Assembly: GCA_029688955.1 (NCBI GenBank)
Contig: JARUKZ010000017.1
Coordinates: forward strand, 34,406 to 98,405
Source of the DNA: Chitinispirillales bacterium ANBcel5
GTDB lineage: Bacteria; Fibrobacterota; Chitinivibrionia; Chitinivibrionales; Chitinispirillaceae
Length of the DNA stretch: 64,000 nt
Reading direction: 5' to 3'
Position numbers and translations under genes: made by a program. The first letter of the stretch is position 1, and each line of letters begins with the position of its first letter. Below the pieces are notes generated by a model. That model saw only the letters and a list, made by a program, of their open reading frames with translations. It was not told the DNA's origin and did not search any database. This document shows, piece by piece, positions 44,800-54,332 of this stretch.

Positions 44800-44829
44800 A
44801 AAGCAGGGAAGGTCTCCTTTCCTGCTTTT
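44800..44829. terminator. Bidirectional terminator between the che operon and pepD
   Basis: 13-bp stem (44800-44812 with 44816-44828, one G-T pair) and a TCT loop. The stem ends in AAA on the left and TTTT on the right, so T-runs follow on both strands. It sits between convergent operons. Confidence 0.85.
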
Positions 44830-44836
44830 ACCTATT

Positions 44837-46291
44837 CTACTCAATTGAAGAAAGCGTTTTTGTCAGTAAATTCCAAAATCGTTCTACAGAAACGATATTA
44901 ACCGATTCATCGGGTGAATGCGCGTTGCGTATATCCGGACCGCATGAAACCATCTCCATAGACGGATATTTTGATTTTATGATACCGCACTCAAGACCTG
45001 CATGGACCACCGCTAACCGGGCCTCCTTCGAGAAAAGAGAGCTATAGGTTTTCTGCATAGTTCTAACAATTTTAGATTCTGGCTGTGGTTGCCAGCCCGG
45101 GTAGGACCCGGAAAATTCAATTGCAGCACCCGCAAGATCAGACACGCTCTTTAACGTTGCACAAATATCATCTCTTGAGCTATCTATTGAGCTGCGAAGA
45201 AGAAATAGCATAGTAATAGTACTGTCATTTATCTCAACAACCCCAAGGTTACCGGAAGTAAGAACCGCGTCTCCCTCTAAACCACGATCTTTATAAACAC
45301 CCGCCGGTGAAGCGTAGAGCACTCTGATATAGCGCTCTTTAAGGTCTTTTGAAAACACCTCTATAGGTAAGGAGTCGCAATCTTTAACTACTATTTCGAC
45401 TCCGGGATCGGTATTTTGAAGTTCGTATCGAACCTGTGTTTCAAACTTTGCACAGTAACTTTTTAATGCTTCTCTGTTTTGCTCCTCTACAACAATAGTA
45501 GAATGTGCCTCTCGTGGTATAGCGTTACGAACTGTTCCCCCTTCGAAATCGGCAATTTCGATACCAATGGCTTCATCTGCATTATAAAGCAAACGGCCCA
45601 GAATTTTAATGGCATTACCTCTTCCAAGATCAATATCCAGACCCGAATGCCCACCCTTGAGTCCTGTTACAACTATGTTTAGCGCTGAAGACCCGGTGAT
45701 TTTGGGTGAAAGTGTGGTAAGCTCCATGGTTACCCTGCCATCAATCCCACCAGCACACCCTATGCATAGCTCGCCATCCCTTTCTGAGTCGAGGTTGATG
45801 AGTATATCACCGCTGAGGAAATTCGGTTCGATATTTTGCGCACCTGTCATCCCGTCTTCTTCATCTACCGTAAATAAAGCCTCGAGAGGACCGTGTTTTA
45901 TCTCTTTGTCTTCAAGTAGCGCGAGTGCACAGGCTACGCCTATCCCATTATCTGCCCCAAGTGTTGTTCCCCTTGCTTTCACCCATTGTCCATCTACATA
46001 GGGCTTTATGGGATCCTTGTGGAAATCATGAGTGCTGCCGCTTTCTTTTTGGGGTACCATATCCAGGTGCCCCTGTAGTGTAACAATCGGCAAATGATCC
46101 ATAGTAGCTGACGCGGGTTTTAGAACAACTATATTGCCCGCAGAGTCAGTTTTATACTCAAGCCCAAGGGAATCGGCGACACTTTTGACGTATTCCCCAA
46201 CCCCTTGCTCATTTTTTGAAGTGTGTGGAATGGTACACAGGTTTTCAAAATGTTTCCACAATGATGTTGGTTGAAGCTGCTGTAAATTCAT
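44837..46291 (-). CDS. pepD: Aminoacyl-histidine dipeptidase (peptidase D, M20C)
   Basis: 484-residue zinc dipeptidase cutting Xaa-His and other dipeptides in the cytosol. Metal and catalytic residues are visible in VTLQGHLDMVPQK (about residue 68), TTLGADNGIGVACAL (about 110), VDEEDGMTGA (catalytic Glu/metal Glu, about 140), INLDSERDG and the C-terminal VVHAGLECGII. The MTGAQNIE block and overall length fit PepD. It is the last gene of a reverse operon behind aroB (58-base gap) and ends at the shared terminator. Confidence 0.93.
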   Translation of the reverse strand: MNLQQLQPTSLWKHFENLCTIPHTSKNEQGVGEYVKSVADSLGLEYKTDSAGNIVVLKPASATMDHLPIVTLQGHLDMVPQKESGSTHDFHKDPIKPYVDGQWVKARGTTLGADNGIGVACALALLEDKEIKHGPLEALFTVDEEDGMTGAQNIEPNFLSGDILINLDSERDGELCIGCAGGIDGRVTMELTTLSPKITGSSALNIVVTGLKGGHSGLDIDLGRGNAIKILGRLLYNADEAIGIEIADFEGGTVRNAIPREAHSTIVVEEQNREALKSYCAKFETQVRYELQNTDPGVEIVVKDCDSLPIEVFSKDLKERYIRVLYASPAGVYKDRGLEGDAVLTSGNLGVVEINDSTITMLFLLRSSIDSSRDDICATLKSVSDLAGAAIEFSGSYPGWQPQPESKIVRTMQKTYSSLFSKEARLAVVHAGLECGIIKSKYPSMEMVSCGPDIRNAHSPDESVNIVSVERFWNLLTKTLSSIE

Positions 46292-46349
46292 TGCTTGCTC
46301 CAGGTATTAATGTTAGATTATGGATCAGGGACAGCGTTAATAGAGATAA

Positions 46350-47429
46350 TTAAACACTCAAAACACTTTTCAGGGTGTCTTTTACTATCGTCTCATCGAC
46401 ATCTTTAGCAATAATCGATTCACCCGGGCTTGAAGGAAGGATAAAACGAATGTTTCCCCTGAATATTTTTTTATCAGAGAGCATAGCATTGTAGATAGCA
46501 TCTACATCTGCTGCATATGGAAGAGCTGGCATGGGTAGATCCGAAAGGATGCAATCATAGTGTTTGGCATCTGATTCTCTGATACTCTTCTTTCTTGTAC
46601 CCAGATCAACAGCACACTTTATCCCCCATAGTACAGCTTCTCCATGAATCAGACCTTCAAATCCATAAAACTGTTCGAGAGCATGCGCAAATGTATGGCC
46701 AAAGTTAAGAAGTGCCCGTACACCCGATTCTGTTTCGTCCTGTTCAACAATACCTCCCTTTATCTCTATACTGCGCCTGATTCCTTCTGAAAGTGTTTGA
46801 GGCTCAGCATTTAAAAGCTTTTCCTTGTTAGCTTTTATAAAGCTAAACATATTGGCGCCACCAATAAAGGCGTATTTAAACAGTTCTGCATACCCAGCGA
46901 CATACTCTTTTTTTGATAGTGTAGTAAGAAAAGAGGTGTCAATCCATACAATGCGGGGTTGATGAAACGCTCCTATAAGATTTTTACCCGAAGGGTGGTC
47001 TACTGCGGTTTTGCCTCCCACACTCGAATCGACCATGGCAAGTAGAGTAGTGGGAACCTGTACAAAATCGATGCCTCTCATAAACGCGGCGGCGGCAAAA
47101 CCGGCCACATCTCCGACAACTCCACCGCCAAGAGCGATAATATACCCTGAGCGATCAAAACGTTTGGTAATCAGTGTGTCGAGTATGCCACTCCAGGTAT
47201 CAATCGTTTTATACTTTTCTCCATCCGGCATAATATGAACAGAGCAGCCCAATTGTTCTTTCCATCCCTCAATCAGATCGTTGTAAAGTTCTGCGAGTGT
47301 TGTGTTGGTAACAACAAGGCTCTTTCTGTTGGAGAAATTCCGTAATAGATACTCCGGGAGCTCGTGTGAGTTTTCTCTTCCCAGAATAACGGGATATGAT
47401 CTGTTTCCTAAACTAACTGATAGTTCCAT
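46350..47429 (-). CDS. aroB: 3-dehydroquinate synthase
   Basis: NAD- and metal-dependent second step of the shikimate pathway (DAHP to 3-dehydroquinate). Visible: IALGGGVVGDVAGFAAA (NAD site, about residue 96), QVPTTLLAMVDSSVGGKTAVD (about 122), KNLIGAFHQP and NFGHTFAHALE (metal His, about 243). 359 residues is normal. Thirty bases separate it from aroA upstream on the same strand. Confidence 0.96.
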   Translation of the reverse strand: MELSVSLGNRSYPVILGRENSHELPEYLLRNFSNRKSLVVTNTTLAELYNDLIEGWKEQLGCSVHIMPDGEKYKTIDTWSGILDTLITKRFDRSGYIIALGGGVVGDVAGFAAAAFMRGIDFVQVPTTLLAMVDSSVGGKTAVDHPSGKNLIGAFHQPRIVWIDTSFLTTLSKKEYVAGYAELFKYAFIGGANMFSFIKANKEKLLNAEPQTLSEGIRRSIEIKGGIVEQDETESGVRALLNFGHTFAHALEQFYGFEGLIHGEAVLWGIKCAVDLGTRKKSIRESDAKHYDCILSDLPMPALPYAADVDAIYNAMLSDKKIFRGNIRFILPSSPGESIIAKDVDETIVKDTLKSVLSV

Positions 47430-47459
47430 GTTTTAAGCATTTCGATTAAGGTGAATTTA

Positions 47460-48737
47460 TCAGGACTCAAGTATTTGGATATCTGCTCCAAGAGCTTTAA
47501 AATCCTCTACAAATGTCGGATAGGTTACTGCGGCGGCTTCCGCGCTGTCGATAACAGTTTCACCTTCTGCGTTCATACCTGCAAGTGCAAGAGCCATCAC
47601 TACCCTGTGATCATCATGCCCACTGACATGAGCTCCTTTAAGAGTGCTGTGCTGAATCACAAGACCATCCGGATGTTCTCTGACAGATGCACCCATTTTG
47701 CTCAGCTCACTGCACATTACTGCTATTCTGTCGGTCTCTTTGATTCGCGCCTGTTCTACATTGCCAAGCAGTGTTTCGCCGGAAGCCTTACAGGCTGCCA
47801 CAGAAAGGGCCGGCAGAGCATCGGGCATACTGTTCAGGTCAACAAACATCCCCTTTAGTTCTCTGCTGTTGCTTACGGCTACTTGCTGTTCTATTCTTAC
47901 ATCCGCACCCATTTCAGTAAGGACTTTAAATACATCCTTATCACCCTGAGGATCCGAAAAATCAAGTCCGGTTAATTTTAACTCCCCATTTGTTACTACC
48001 CCCGCAACAGCGGCAAATGTAGCCGAGGAGAAATCAGCCGGAACGGTAATGTCAACAGGTTCATACTGCTGTCCACCGGTGATTATAAAGGAAGTAAGGT
48101 TTTGTGAATGTTCGAATTCTATTCCAAGCTTTCTTAACCACCAGAGTGTTATTTCTATATAGGGTTGTTCATGAATATTAGAGACTGTCAGGTGAGTATT
48201 ATTTTTAATTAGAGGGCACGCCAGAAGGAGACTGGATACAAACTGCGAAGAGATTCCATCTACTACGGTTTTGCCGCCCTTAAGCGGTCCCTGAATGGTA
48301 AAGGGAAGTTCCTGGTTTTCTGATTCTATTGTGTAGGAAGCGCCAAGATTTGCCAGGGATTCCAACAGGGGCTTTATGGGTCTTGACCGCAAAGAATTAT
48401 CACCGTCAAAACGCCTCAGTTTGTGTCCAAGTGCTGCTGCGGATGCAAAAAGAGTGGTTCCGGTACCTGAATTACCCATGTCAAAAAGTTCATCTCCACC
48501 GTTAAAATCACCCGCAATACCATCTACCGTTAGCTGAGAATCTTTGCTCTCCACATAGGCCCCAAGGGCGCGGGCTGCCTTTACAGCAGATCCACCGTCG
48601 CCGGTTAACAGTGGTTTCCTGATGGTTGAAGTACCGTTTGCCAAAGCGCTGATAAGTAATGCTCGTATAGTATGAGATTTCGAAGGCGGTACCTCAAGAG
48701 TACCGTTAAGTTTTGAGGGGCGCACTATCCATTTCAT
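47460..48737 (-). CDS. aroA: 3-phosphoshikimate 1-carboxyvinyltransferase (EPSP synthase)
   Basis: Joins shikimate-3-phosphate and phosphoenolpyruvate. Motifs: PPSKSHTIRALLISALA near the start (substrate Lys/Ser), MGNSGTGTTLFASAAA (about residue 89), DGDNSLRSRPIKPL (about 114), SSQFVSSLLLACPL and the C-terminal HDDHRVVMALALAG. In the NAGTxxR-type loop this protein has NSGTGTTL, i.e. Ser instead of the common Ala after Asn. Fourteen bases separate it from aroE. Confidence 0.95.
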   Translation of the reverse strand: MKWIVRPSKLNGTLEVPPSKSHTIRALLISALANGTSTIRKPLLTGDGGSAVKAARALGAYVESKDSQLTVDGIAGDFNGGDELFDMGNSGTGTTLFASAAALGHKLRRFDGDNSLRSRPIKPLLESLANLGASYTIESENQELPFTIQGPLKGGKTVVDGISSQFVSSLLLACPLIKNNTHLTVSNIHEQPYIEITLWWLRKLGIEFEHSQNLTSFIITGGQQYEPVDITVPADFSSATFAAVAGVVTNGELKLTGLDFSDPQGDKDVFKVLTEMGADVRIEQQVAVSNSRELKGMFVDLNSMPDALPALSVAACKASGETLLGNVEQARIKETDRIAVMCSELSKMGASVREHPDGLVIQHSTLKGAHVSGHDDHRVVMALALAGMNAEGETVIDSAEAAAVTYPTFVEDFKALGADIQILES

Positions 48738-48751
48738 AAGCCTGACATCCT

Positions 48752-49624
48752 TTAACTATTTGAGACAAGTTCCTGAAGCTCATCAAGATCAAACAGGTGC
48801 TCAGGAACCTCTTTTCCGGTCCATAATTTAAAACTTGCAAGCCCCTGAAAAAGAAGCATACCAAGACCGTTTATTATTCTACAGCCCGCAGATTCGGCAT
48901 CACTAAGAAAAAGTGTCTTACGGGGGTTATAAATACAATCGAATACTGTCATCCCGGAGTGAAAACAACTTTTATCAAGGGGTGAATTGTCTACGTTGGG
49001 ATACATCCCCACACTTGTGCAATTAACAAGTAATGTGCACTCCGATAACACATTCTTAAACGCGGGATCAGACAATGAGTATGCGTCAATTGAAAACCCG
49101 GTTTCATCCGAAACGCTGTTTGCCAACCGACTTACCTTTTCAAACGATCTGCCTGCAAGTGATAATCTCTTACAGCACTTCTCCAAAGCAATCGCGCAGG
49201 CAAGGGTTCGGGCTGTGCCTCCGTTTCCAAGTATAACAATGGTATCATCATTTGACTTATGCCCGGCATATTGAAGAGATCTGAAAAACCCTTCTGAATC
49301 GGTAGTCGTGCCCAGTAATCTACCATCATTAAAATAGAGAGTATTCACTGTTTTGGTACGGGCAGAAAGTTGGGAGATTTTATCACAGTACTTTAGAACA
49401 GATTCTTTGTGCGGGATAGTAACATTTGCCCCGGCAAAGGAGTTTGAGCGCAGCATATAGACAGCGTTGTGTAACGACTGAGGTGAAACGCTTAAAGGAA
49501 TGTAGACAAAGGGAAGCTTTAGTGAGCGTAGCGCATAGTTTTGAAACAAAGGAGAGATTGAATGCTCCACAGGGTAGCCCAGCAGACATATACTACGGGT
49601 TGTACCATCAATAAAACTATTCAT
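48752..49624 (-). CDS. aroE: Shikimate dehydrogenase
   Basis: NADPH-dependent reduction of 3-dehydroshikimate. The N-terminal substrate domain has YPVEHSISPLFQNYAL and ANVTIPHKE with the catalytic Lys (about residue 72), followed by GTTTDSEGFFRSL and the Rossmann loop ILGNGGTARTLA (about 131-142). The C-terminus has GLGMLLFQGLASFKLW. 290 residues is normal. Its start shares one base with the stop of the diguanylate cyclase gene. Confidence 0.95.
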   Translation of the reverse strand: MNSFIDGTTRSICLLGYPVEHSISPLFQNYALRSLKLPFVYIPLSVSPQSLHNAVYMLRSNSFAGANVTIPHKESVLKYCDKISQLSARTKTVNTLYFNDGRLLGTTTDSEGFFRSLQYAGHKSNDDTIVILGNGGTARTLACAIALEKCCKRLSLAGRSFEKVSRLANSVSDETGFSIDAYSLSDPAFKNVLSECTLLVNCTSVGMYPNVDNSPLDKSCFHSGMTVFDCIYNPRKTLFLSDAESAGCRIINGLGMLLFQGLASFKLWTGKEVPEHLFDLDELQELVSNS

Positions 49625-50568
49625 CAGATCACCTGCTCTCCAAGAAATGCTTTAACTCTGTTACGACCACTGTTTTTTGCCCGGTACAGTGCCACATCGG
49701 CCTCCTCGATCATCTCCTGAGGGGTGGCTATGTCTTCTCTGTAGGTGGTAACTCCCAGTGATGCACACAGCCGACCGTTGGGAAGCACCTGCTCATTAAC
49801 GAAGCGATAATCATAGAGCGCCTGACGGATGTTTTCTGCGGTCTTAAGCGCAAGATTCAAAGATTGTGAAGGCAGAAGGATCGAAAACTCCTCTCCTCCG
49901 TAGCGGCACACGGTATCATCTTTGGAGCACACCGCGTGCAGTATCCTCACCACTTCTATAAGTGCGATATCACCCTGAATGTGCCCGTTTAGGTCATTAA
50001 AAAGCTTAAAGTGGTCGAGATCCAGCATTATAACAGAAAAAACCTTACCGGTACTTTTGGCCTGAGTGAACAACTTTTTGAACTCATCTTCAAAAAAGTG
50101 TCTGTTATAGGCTTTGGTAAGATCATCGGTGATTGCTCTGCTTGCAGTATCCATGTACTCATGTACATTAACGATTTTTGGAGTTGTGAGCAGTTTTTTG
50201 ATATTGGTGTAGTAGTCGAGAGTAGCTACATGTATCCCTACATTTCTCCCAAGACTCTCACTCATGGTGTACTTGTGTTTTAAGATCTCCTTCCAGTCAC
50301 TTTTAGCTTCCTCCTCGGGTAGGTGAATCTGAATGAGGGCAAGAATAAGGTCTTTGTAATAGGTACCTGGTTTCTTTCCTATTGAATCGAGAAGGTATTC
50401 ATCATTTTGGATGTGGTCTACTATATCACCACTGACTATTTCTATAAATCTTTGGTCGGTAAGTTTTTTTAAGTTTGATATGGCATCTATATTTAAATTG
50501 GTATCTTCAATAGATGAAATCTCTTCATTTTTCATCCGGCCCTCAATTTTTTCCTTTTTGCTATCCAT
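49624..50568 (-). CDS. Diguanylate cyclase (GGDEF protein)
   Basis: 314-residue cytosolic protein making cyclic di-GMP. The GGDEF domain (about residues 140-310) has DDLTKAYNRHFFEDEF, LDLDHFKLFND and the active-site signature RYGGEEFSILLP. The RxxD inhibitory site expected just before it is absent (CSKDDT). The N-terminal ~135 residues are mainly helical and match no sensor I recognise. It is the first gene of a unit with aroE-aroA-aroB-pepD, coupled to aroE by a one-base overlap, an unusual partner for amino-acid genes. Confidence 0.92.
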   Translation of the reverse strand: MDSKKEKIEGRMKNEEISSIEDTNLNIDAISNLKKLTDQRFIEIVSGDIVDHIQNDEYLLDSIGKKPGTYYKDLILALIQIHLPEEEAKSDWKEILKHKYTMSESLGRNVGIHVATLDYYTNIKKLLTTPKIVNVHEYMDTASRAITDDLTKAYNRHFFEDEFKKLFTQAKSTGKVFSVIMLDLDHFKLFNDLNGHIQGDIALIEVVRILHAVCSKDDTVCRYGGEEFSILLPSQSLNLALKTAENIRQALYDYRFVNEQVLPNGRLCASLGVTTYREDIATPQEMIEEADVALYRAKNSGRNRVKAFLGEQVI

Positions 50569-50727
50569 GGTCCTTTTCCTTAGTAACCGGTTAAAGCGTT
50601 AAAAGTGGACCGCAACACAACTCTATATTAAACGAGAGAAGAGTATGCAGATTAGTGAGAAAATAATTTCTGCAAGGTATTTCGTTACATATAGTGTGAA
50701 TATTGGGGATATTTCAAAAGGATTTGA

Positions 50728-52095
50728 CTAAAACATCTCCTCATCCTCAATCATTTCAAAATCCTCTTTCCAGGGCTCAAGTTCCTGTGCCCGGCTGGAT
50801 TGCTTCAGTTTCCTGAGCGCCTTTATCTCTATCTGCCGAACCCGTTCGTTGGTAAGTTTTAGTTTTTTACCAATCTCATTGAGGGTCTTTATTTGCCCAT
50901 CATCCAGGCCAAAACGCATAATTACCGTTTCGCGCTCTTTGTGATCGAGGCTTTGAAGAACGAGGGTTATATGTTTTCGAAGGCTGTTGAGCGATAGTCT
51001 GCCAAAAGGGTCTTCGCAGCGGGTATCTTCAATATACTCCCCTATGGTAGAGCCATCTTCACTACCTACCTCCATGTCCAGCGAAATGGGGTTTGCTGCG
51101 CATTCAAGGGCGATCTCTACCTTCTCAATCGGGCACTTAAGCCCCTCGGCTATCTCCTCGATTCTGGGCTGGGTGCCGTGCTGAAGGTGCCATTTTCGGA
51201 TAAAATGCTCAACTTTGGTCACAAGGTCAAAGGTCGTGGCAGGAAGGTGTATTGTTTTTGATTTCTCGTGTATCGCACGATTGATTGCCTGACGAACCCA
51301 CCAGATCGCATAGGTGGAAAACTTGTAGCCCTTGCGGTAATCAAAATTATCCACTGCAGTGATAAGGCCCTTGTTTCCCTCCTGAATCAGATCGCTGATC
51401 TCAAGACCCCGGTGAATATAGCGCTTGGCTACACTGACCACCAGTCGCACATTGGCCTCGATTATTGCGCATTTGGCCTGATTTCTCATCTCCTCCCAGT
51501 AGGAGAAGTTTTCGATAAGACTTTCATCCTTGCTCGCAAAAAGACGCTCTTTGAATTTCTCAAGAATATCTTTGGTTTGTCTGGAATTGAGCTTGAGTTG
51601 CTGACAACGGTCGATATAGAAATCTTCAAGCTGTTGAAGTTTCCTCTTTTCACTCTCAGAGGGGGTTTTGTCTTTTATCTTTTCCTTTAAGCTACTTAGC
51701 TCTGTATTTACGCTTTTTAACTGATCGAGTGTATCAAAAAAGGCATCTTCCAGCTCTTCAATTTTAGCAGGATTTTTAACATGCTGCTCCTCTAAGCGCA
51801 GCACATCACTGCAATCTATACTGCCTTTTTCCAGTTGATCGCCGATTCTGAAGATAAACTGCAGTATTTCCGGGTCTCTGAAAGCGGAATCGAGCAGCTT
51901 GTACTGAGCAAAGCGCATCAGTATTGAGTGCTGGACCTCCTGGCCTCTGCTCATCAAAGGAACACGCCCCAGGTTATTGAGGTAAATCCAGGTAGGATCA
52001 CTGTAGTTTGGTTTTTTATCCTTTTTGGGCATCTTTTTGACCTTTTGTGGATTACCCTTTTCTCCGCCACTGGTTGCTTTATCTTCGTGTAGCAC
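50728..52095 (-). CDS. RNA polymerase sigma-70 family factor (RpoD/RpoS-like)
   Basis: 455-residue primary-type sigma factor. Region 1.2 appears as [20 protein letters not shown] (about residues 35-54). A ~150-residue charged, coiled-coil spacer follows, then regions 2.1-2.4 ([51 protein letters not shown]), region 3 ([14 protein letters not shown]) and region 4 ([31 protein letters not shown]). There is no region 1.1. The start codon looks like GTG after a GGGGGG stretch; an ATG about 20 codons later is possible. It may be the housekeeping factor or a group 2 factor; the sequence does not decide. Confidence 0.9.
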   Translation of the reverse strand: MLHEDKATSGGEKGNPQKVKKMPKKDKKPNYSDPTWIYLNNLGRVPLMSRGQEVQHSILMRFAQYKLLDSAFRDPEILQFIFRIGDQLEKGSIDCSDVLRLEEQHVKNPAKIEELEDAFFDTLDQLKSVNTELSSLKEKIKDKTPSESEKRKLQQLEDFYIDRCQQLKLNSRQTKDILEKFKERLFASKDESLIENFSYWEEMRNQAKCAIIEANVRLVVSVAKRYIHRGLEISDLIQEGNKGLITAVDNFDYRKGYKFSTYAIWWVRQAINRAIHEKSKTIHLPATTFDLVTKVEHFIRKWHLQHGTQPRIEEIAEGLKCPIEKVEIALECAANPISLDMEVGSEDGSTIGEYIEDTRCEDPFGRLSLNSLRKHITLVLQSLDHKERETVIMRFGLDDGQIKTLNEIGKKLKLTNERVRQIEIKALRKLKQSSRAQELEPWKEDFEMIEDEEMF

Positions 52096-52671
52096 TTGCC
52101 CCCCACTTTATCTGTTTCAAAATGGTCGCTGGTTGTAAAACTGATTTAACCTCCAGAACCCCACCTTGTATAATTGTAAGTCCCATCATTTTGTTACAGA
52201 AACTGATACAGGAATAGTAATTTTACTATAAATTATAAGATTCCTTCAACAATAAAAATGTATCATGGACGCTACGCTCCCAAATTCAGGCTGCATTTCT
52301 CCAAAAATGAGCTGTTAGTTACATTAAATGAATAAGGAAAATGTGGGAGAGGATAGAGTGATTTCGGGTAGAAATATTTGTCGCGCAGTGAATTTTCAGG
52401 GGGGTATCTGACATAAAGTGAGATATCGAACGGAAAAAAGATATAAGCTGTCCAGTCCCGCTGCCCGGCCTGGCATCAAAAAAACGGTAGTTTTATTTAA
52501 GATGCATTTAAGTCTGTATGATTCTTTATACTACATGACCTGCAGAGCAGTTCTGAAGGGGTTAAAAGAAACTATTGAAAAAAATGATAAAATATTGAAA
52601 GTAATCGTGCCATAATTTTATATATTATAGGAAACAGGGTACTGTATCCACCAGAAACTTGGAAGCTGCAT
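52096..52671. other. Gap between divergent sigma-factor and minor-pilin genes
   Basis: 576 bases that must hold promoters for both directions. AT-rich DNA around 52220-52260 (ACTATAAATTATAAG) is a candidate promoter region for the sigma gene. An open frame of 65 codons with a GTG start at 52418-52615 has no ribosome-binding site and no recognised family, so I do not call it a gene. Confidence 0.4.
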
Positions 52672-53199
52672 ATGAATTGGGTTCGCCGCAGCCTGTCTAC
52701 AAAAAAAACTTCAGGGTTTACTCTCATTGAAGTCCTCATTGCAATAGTTGTGGTCGGTATTATTGCAGCGATTGTAACCGTTAACTGGGCATCATTTTTA
52801 CGATATCAAAACCTCAGAAGAGAGTCGGTGAGTGTGTGGAGAGAGCTCTCTTCACTCAAGGCACGGGCTTTAAATGAAGACGTGGAGTTTGTGGTTTCAT
52901 TTCCCGCTCACAATCACTATGATATTGATACCTCTGGAGTTACTATCTCCCAACGTAGTCTCACTGATGGAATACACTTCTCCCAAAATCCTACCGTAGG
53001 CGGAGTTGCTGCAATAGATCCTCCACAGGATTCCTGGACAGATGATGATTTAACAGTCAGACCGGACAATATCGAAGCGTTCACTACCGGTAAAATATAT
53101 CTGCATGATAATAACCGAGTTTTCTGCATTGTTAAAAGAGAGGACAGAACTACTTTGCAACTTTTTTACTGGGATGGTGATGAATGGGAAGAGATGTAA
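52672..53199 (+). CDS. Minor pilin, FimU/GspH-like
   Basis: 175-residue type IV prepilin. A short basic leader (cleaved after Gly15) precedes FTLIEVLIAIVVVGIIAAIVTV with Glu at mature position 5, the class III signal. The remaining ~140 residues are a GspH/FimU-like beta domain. It is first in an operon with the order fimU-pilV-pilW-pilX, which in other bacteria forms the tip or priming complex of type IV pili. It overlaps the next gene by 16 bases. Confidence 0.82.
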   Translation: MNWVRRSLSTKKTSGFTLIEVLIAIVVVGIIAAIVTVNWASFLRYQNLRRESVSVWRELSSLKARALNEDVEFVVSFPAHNHYDIDTSGVTISQRSLTDGIHFSQNPTVGGVAAIDPPQDSWTDDDLTVRPDNIEAFTTGKIYLHDNNRVFCIVKREDRTTLQLFYWDGDEWEEM

Positions 53200-53588
53200 C
53201 CAGGGGCGGTTTTTCCATCGTTGAGATTATGGTTAGCCTTTTGCTTGTGGCCGTGGCACTTATGGCCATTGCTTCGGTGTTTCCCCGCATAACCGCTCAT
53301 CAGAAAGTGATACGGGAGGTGGAGGATGGGTATATGATAGCAGCACATGTGCTCGACAGCCTCTATCAGGAATCGTTAGCTGATCCATCTCCGTTTAGTA
53401 TAGAAGCTGGAGACCCTCCTATAGTTATAAGTGGTTTAGATCCTATTTCAAGAAACAACACCAGCTTTTTGCCTGAAGGAGAAATTGTATTTGATGGGGC
53501 CAATAATTTAAAAGTTGCTACCGTGACTGTAGTGTGGCAAAAGCTTGGAAACTCCCAGCAAGTCAGCGTGTCAGGAGTTGTACGATGA
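53184..53588 (+). CDS. Minor pilin, PilV-like
   Basis: 134-residue prepilin. Leader MGRDVTRGG, cleavage before Phe10, then FSIVEIMVSLLLVAVALMAI with Glu at mature position 5. The sequence after the helix (HQKVIREVEDGYMIAAHVLDSL) matches the PilV/GspI layout. Start and stop overlap its neighbours, so the four pilin genes form a coupled unit. Confidence 0.8.
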   Translation: MGRDVTRGGFSIVEIMVSLLLVAVALMAIASVFPRITAHQKVIREVEDGYMIAAHVLDSLYQESLADPSPFSIEAGDPPIVISGLDPISRNNTSFLPEGEIVFDGANNLKVATVTVVWQKLGNSQQVSVSGVVR

Positions 53589-54316
53589 ACAAAAAAGGTC
53601 TGACTCTTGTTGAACTGCTTGTTTATATAGTTATTGCAGGGTTTCTTTTGGCTCCCGTGATTATGATGGTGCAGCGATCCTCGCTTTTTATGGCAAAGGA
53701 TTCTGAGTCTGCAGCACTTCGCACTAAGGGTGAAGATGTAATGCAGATCTTTTATGATGACATTAAAAACACTGGGTTTAAAACTGAATTACAAATGATT
53801 CATAATGCACCGAATTTTACAATAAACAATGATGTAGTAATAGACCCCGTTAATGATCAATCTTCATTCAGTTATAGCAGTGGTCTTGATCATGCATCAA
53901 ATTTTGATGAGCTCACAATTAGAAGTGGAATCATTGATGATCAAAATGACTGGGTAGGGGTAAGGCAGATAACGTATTCTGTGAATAACCAAAATGAGAT
54001 ACAGAGGTCTATAAGTGTTGATGGTGCAAACCAGGGAACACACACAATTGCAACTGGTATCGAACGTCTTAGGTTCCATTTCTCACCTGATATGCAAGAG
54101 TGGTACCCGAACAGTACAGAACCTAATATCGATAAAGAAAATGTAAGGTATATAAAAGTTTCGCTTATCTTGGTTAGTGAAAGAGATGGTTTGGGATATT
54201 CTGGCCAACCATTTGAGATTGTTGATGAAAACTTTACCACTACTGATAACAGACAGCGGGAATTTTATCAAAAAACCATACCAGTTCCAAATAATGGCCC
54301 TTTTGCCGCTCCTTAA
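53585..54316 (+). CDS. Minor pilin, PilW/GspJ-like
   Basis: 243-residue prepilin starting at the ATG at 53585, which overlaps the previous stop by four bases (a longer frame from 53534 would bury the leader). Leader MNKKG, then LTLVELLVYIVIAGFLLAPVIM with Glu at mature position 5. The C-terminal domain contains LRTKGEDVMQIFYDDIKNTGFKT and ERDGLGYSG, as in PilW proteins that pair with PilX at the pilus tip. Confidence 0.8.
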   Translation: MNKKGLTLVELLVYIVIAGFLLAPVIMMVQRSSLFMAKDSESAALRTKGEDVMQIFYDDIKNTGFKTELQMIHNAPNFTINNDVVIDPVNDQSSFSYSSGLDHASNFDELTIRSGIIDDQNDWVGVRQITYSVNNQNEIQRSISVDGANQGTHTIATGIERLRFHFSPDMQEWYPNSTEPNIDKENVRYIKVSLILVSERDGLGYSGQPFEIVDENFTTTDNRQREFYQKTIPVPNNGPFAAP

Positions 54317-54332
54317 ATGATCAGAGGTTGTG

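Noticed and set aside
52430..52520. Possible cyclic di-GMP riboswitch in the gap before the pilin genes
   Set aside because: Some GC stems are present but the conserved GEMM core could not be found.
52418..52615. 65-codon frame before the pilin operon
   Set aside because: GTG start without a nearby Shine-Dalgarno sequence and no recognised family; left as unannotated gap.
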